64,000 bases of DNA, taken from Phalacrocorax aristotelis (taxonomy: Eukaryota > Chordata > Aves > Suliformes > Phalacrocoracidae). Below, one piece after another: positions 61,610 to 64,000 of this stretch. The translations under genes were made by a program, and so were the position numbers. Below the pieces are notes generated by a model. The model was not told the DNA's origin. It ran no database searches and saw only the letters and a list, made by a program, of their open reading frames with translations. The stretch lies in the NCBI RefSeq assembly GCF_949628215.1, contig NC_134276.1, forward strand, positions 11,063,690 to 11,127,689, given 5' to 3'. Numbering within the stretch: the stretch's first letter is position 1; each line of letters opens with the position of its first letter.

Positions 61610-61985
61610 TCTCTGCGTTGGATCGTTTCGAGACGGGGGGAGCAGGGGGACAAAAACGCAGCCTCCTTCAGCCACACGTTACATGGCTGCTTTATTTTTC
61701 AGTGCTGCTAAAACTCAGCTTATTTAATATTGATCATACCAAGGAGCCAGCAAAGTACAGTGTTAATTGGGTCCACTGGAATTCTTGTCCCCTGGGAGGG
61801 AGAGCTTCCTAGGCAGGGAGGGCGGAGGGAGGGAGGGAGGGAGGGAAAAGGAGGGAAGCAGGCGGGGAGGAGGGGACCCACTGTGCGCCGCATAAAATGT
61901 AAGTGCACTAGACATCAAGGCTTCTGCTTGCATCGCTGGAAAGCTGTCGCGGCGTTTCCCACCCGTCCCCCTTTCAGAAATCAGG
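61610..61985 (+). promoter_or_regulatory. Candidate CpG-cluster promoter
   Basis: About fifteen CpGs occur in two sub-clusters (61615-61680 and 61822-61970), far above the window background. The second sub-cluster contains a GGGA array (61815-61846) and a TATA-like CATAAAAT at 61891-61898, which would place a start site near 61920 on the plus strand. The downstream sequence is a long pyrimidine-rich leader ending at a strong splice donor, which fits a 5' untranslated exon. The gene itself would lie to the right of the window. Confidence 0.45.
61815..61846 (+). repeat. (GGGA)n array with G-quadruplex potential
   Basis: GGGAGGGCGGAGGGA is followed by four more GGGA units. At least four G3 runs are separated by single adenines, which matches a very stable quadruplex pattern. 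It lies about 45-75 bp upstream of the TATA-like box. Confidence 0.9.
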
Positions 61986-62681
61986 CAACTCATTTTTTTG
62001 TTTAAGTCTGGTAGTTCTTCTTGAATTAACAGCTCCTTTCTTTTCTATTATTTTTTCTTTCCTTTTTCTTTTTTCCCCCTTTGCGGAGGGCTTTTTTTTT
62101 TTTTATTGTTTTCTTCTCCTTTCTGCAAAGCTGCAAAAGCTCTGCTTTGAAAACTGCTGCCCCAGAGTGCAGTTGCTTAGCTGTCCTGTCAGCATTGTTC
62201 TAATGCTCATTCCATATGTATGTCACATAGGAGCGGTACCCTCCTCCTCCTCCCCTCCCTTCCCCCATCCATCCATTTGATTTTTTTTTCCCTGAAGACT
62301 GATTTTATTTTTTTTTTTTCCCCAAGGAGCTTGCAAACAGGGAAATTCAAACTGAATGGTTCTGTGCTGTGGTTACTTCTACAGCCAACACCAGATTTCT
62401 CTTAGAAAAAGTGTTTGCTCTGTTCGTCCCTTTCCCCGCTCCCTTTTTCTTCCCCATAAGCACAAAGGCGTTAAAAACTAAGATCTGTAGTTCTTTTTGC
62501 TTTTCTGTGTTACCGTGACAGCATGTATCTCTGTTGCTGAAGAATGAAGCAGGCAGGCTGGAGTTTTTTTATGTTCAGTGCTTTTGGGACCACTAAAGAG
62601 AAGTCCGCAGAGAAATATGTACAGCAACTGTGCCAACTGAGTTTCTCATGCCTTTTATCTGTCACTTATTCTGACTAAAAG
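61921..62681 (+). other. Candidate first exon (5' untranslated), plus strand
   Basis: The proposed exon runs from about 30 bp after the TATA-like box to the donor AAAAG/GTAAGG, with GT at 62682-62683. It is full of T and C runs, as seen in long 5' leaders of vertebrate regulatory genes. It contains several upstream ATGs, including a 61-codon frame at 62220-62405 and a 44-codon frame at 62544-62678. The start is inferred, not observed. I could not identify the gene. Confidence 0.35.
62544..62678 (+). CDS. Possible upstream ORF, 44 codons
   Basis: The ATG has A at -3. The frame begins MKQAGWSFFMFSAFGTTKEK, ends LLSVTYSD and stops with TAA at 62676-62678, only three bases before the proposed splice donor. 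Its position at the end of a leader exon fits a translation-regulating upstream ORF. It is not a recognised protein and could be fortuitous. Confidence 0.2.
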   Translation: MKQAGWSFFMFSAFGTTKEKSAEKYVQQLCQLSFSCLLSVTYSD

Positions 62682-62982
62682 GTAAGGGGTTTTTAAATAT
62701 TTTTTGTTAAAGGCTTTGTGCATTGTTTGTGCAGTGTCATTTGACATGTGCAACTAATTGGCTGAGGAGGGAGGTGGGTTATGAAGATTTTTGTGCTAAG
62801 GTATTATAGGTCACCCAAGCAAAGCTCTTTGCATCCAGAGGAGAAAAAACCCCCTTGTTTCTTGGAATATTTCCGCTTTTCATCTCAAGTGTTTCCTCCA
62901 GCTTTACTTGCTACTGATTGAGACGTAAAGCCGAGGCATTATCGTTGCTGCTTATCTTTTCTCGTCCTCTTTCTCTACCTAG

Positions 62983-63118
62983 GAAGCACACGCACCCAGT
63001 TAGTGCGTGCGTGCGCATGTGTGGGGTAAGGCATATCCCCTTTGCATGGGAAATACTTGGCAACATGCACGTTCTCCTTTTTTACTGTAACTAACCATCT
63101 TCAAGCACTCTTTGCAAG
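62983..63118 (+). other. Candidate second noncoding exon
   Basis: A strong acceptor (pyrimidine-rich CGTCCTCTTTCTCTACCTAG, ending at 62982) opens the segment. It closes at a strong donor TTTGCAAG/GTAAGA, with GT at 63119-63120. A second possible donor, GGGG/GTAAGG after 63025, would give a 43-nt version. The intron from 62682 to 62982 would be 301 bp. The segment contains stops in the frames I checked, so it would extend the 5' UTR. Confidence 0.3.
63003..63023. repeat. Alternating purine-pyrimidine tract (Z-DNA prone)
   Basis: GTGCGTGCGTGCGCATGTGTG alternates strictly over 21 bp and includes several CpG steps. It lies about 1.1 kb downstream of the candidate TATA-like box. Confidence 0.75.
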
Positions 63119-63119
63119 G

Positions 63120-64000
63120 TAAGAATGCCTTAGTTCAGCACACTGCAGCTTATGCCTGTTTAAAATTATTACTTGGATTACAGTGCATACTGTGGAAAGT
63201 TATTAGTTTCCACAGAGACCAATTTAATTGGGGGTATGCGTACAGCGGTTCTGTTCTGTGCTTTACATACTCTGCTTATGAGAGAGTACAAAATGTTATT
63301 TTTTTCTTAATTCTTGGGAAGGGTGAAGTTTACGCTGTCTGTTAGGCATAACAAATGAAGTTATAGCTTAAATCGATTAAAGCTGTGGAGAAGCATAGCC
63401 TTACAAGGCTTTTCAACTTAGCCCTGAGAGTTAGAAGATAGTTTATGAAAATATTTTTTTTGCACTGCATTTTAATATGCAGAAATGTTAGCGGGGTGGT
63501 GTCTTCACCAAGCAGAAGTAGCAGCAAATGATGCCTGGACACACTGTTTTATGTGTTAGAAACCTGTTTAATCCATAACCTTGGTGTGCACTGCTTTTTT
63601 CTGTGTGCGTGCTGGATGCATCTTTCAACAGCCTCTTAGTTCAAGAGGGCTTTGTTTTATAAAATGTGTTTCAGCTTTGCAGGCAGGAGAAAGGCACTCT
63701 GTAACTGTCCCCTTAGCTGTGGCACAGTCGTTATTTGGCGTTTTGGAAGAGGCTGAATTTTTAGGACTCGCTTTGGGTTTTTTTCGCAGGTGTTTGTGTT
63801 CTTACTTCTTCGCTGTTAGTTCTCTGCATAGAAAAGGCATCTTAAGGGTGTTAATTTCTCATGCTTTGAAATGATCAGTGGCTGAAACAGTTGAGCAACC
63901 TCATTTATTAATATCGCTTTACCTTGAATGTTGCACTGCTTATTTGAATAACTAGGAATGCCACTAAATAAAATTAGTTAAAAACAGTCTAAAAATGCCA
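63120..64000. other. Noncoding stretch, right edge
   Basis: No coding sequence is supported. If the candidate promoter is real, this is the beginning of its next intron. Confidence 0.45.

Overview
This window looks like vertebrate, specifically avian, nuclear DNA. The evidence is three insertions of the CR1 LINE family, including one long copy that ends in the bird-type 8-bp tail repeat, and a 575-bp solo LTR of an ERVL-like family that I associate from memory with non-galliform (neoavian) birds. Base composition is moderately AT-rich and CpG-poor. No long open frame outside the long CR1 copy reads like a known protein. I could not identify any host gene, so this is either a very large intron or an intergenic stretch that carries a promoter near its right edge.

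Layout, left to right. 1-4.6 kb is single-copy noncoding DNA with one exon-like stretch (1361-1449). 4.6-5.0 kb holds an ancient MIR-like SINE remnant followed directly by an old CR1 3' end. 8.1-10.0 kb is a 5'-truncated but well-preserved CR1 with most of its reverse transcriptase frame, broken by two stops and one frameshift. 10-28 kb is single-copy DNA with a perfect 17-bp hairpin at 11.44 kb, an exon-like stretch at 15.77 kb and a small CpG-rich patch at 23.1 kb. 28.22-28.80 kb is the solo LTR, on the minus strand, with a 5-bp target duplication that has one mismatch. 32-34.4 kb holds two exon-like structures; the second is a possible two-exon short gene with a 32-codon frame completed by splicing. 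34.8-45.2 kb has small tandem duplications and simple repeats. 47.8-48.1 kb is a minus-strand CR1 3' end. 50.1-50.4 kb is an open 216-nt exon-like block that contains a perfect MEF2-type site. 59.3 kb is a second MIR-like remnant. 61.6-63.1 kb is the most gene-like region: a CpG cluster, a G-quadruplex-prone GGGA array, a TATA-like box, a pyrimidine-rich leader with short upstream ORFs, and good splice sites on the plus strand.

The working picture is a plus-strand promoter with noncoding 5' exons at the right end, whose coding exons lie beyond the window. The rest is introns or intergenic DNA with old retroelements and possible AT-rich regulatory blocks. I see no operon, CRISPR array, tRNA, rRNA or novel enzymatic system. 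The exon calls rest only on splice-site and frame inspection by eye. Such patterns occur by chance in 64 kb, so their confidences are low.
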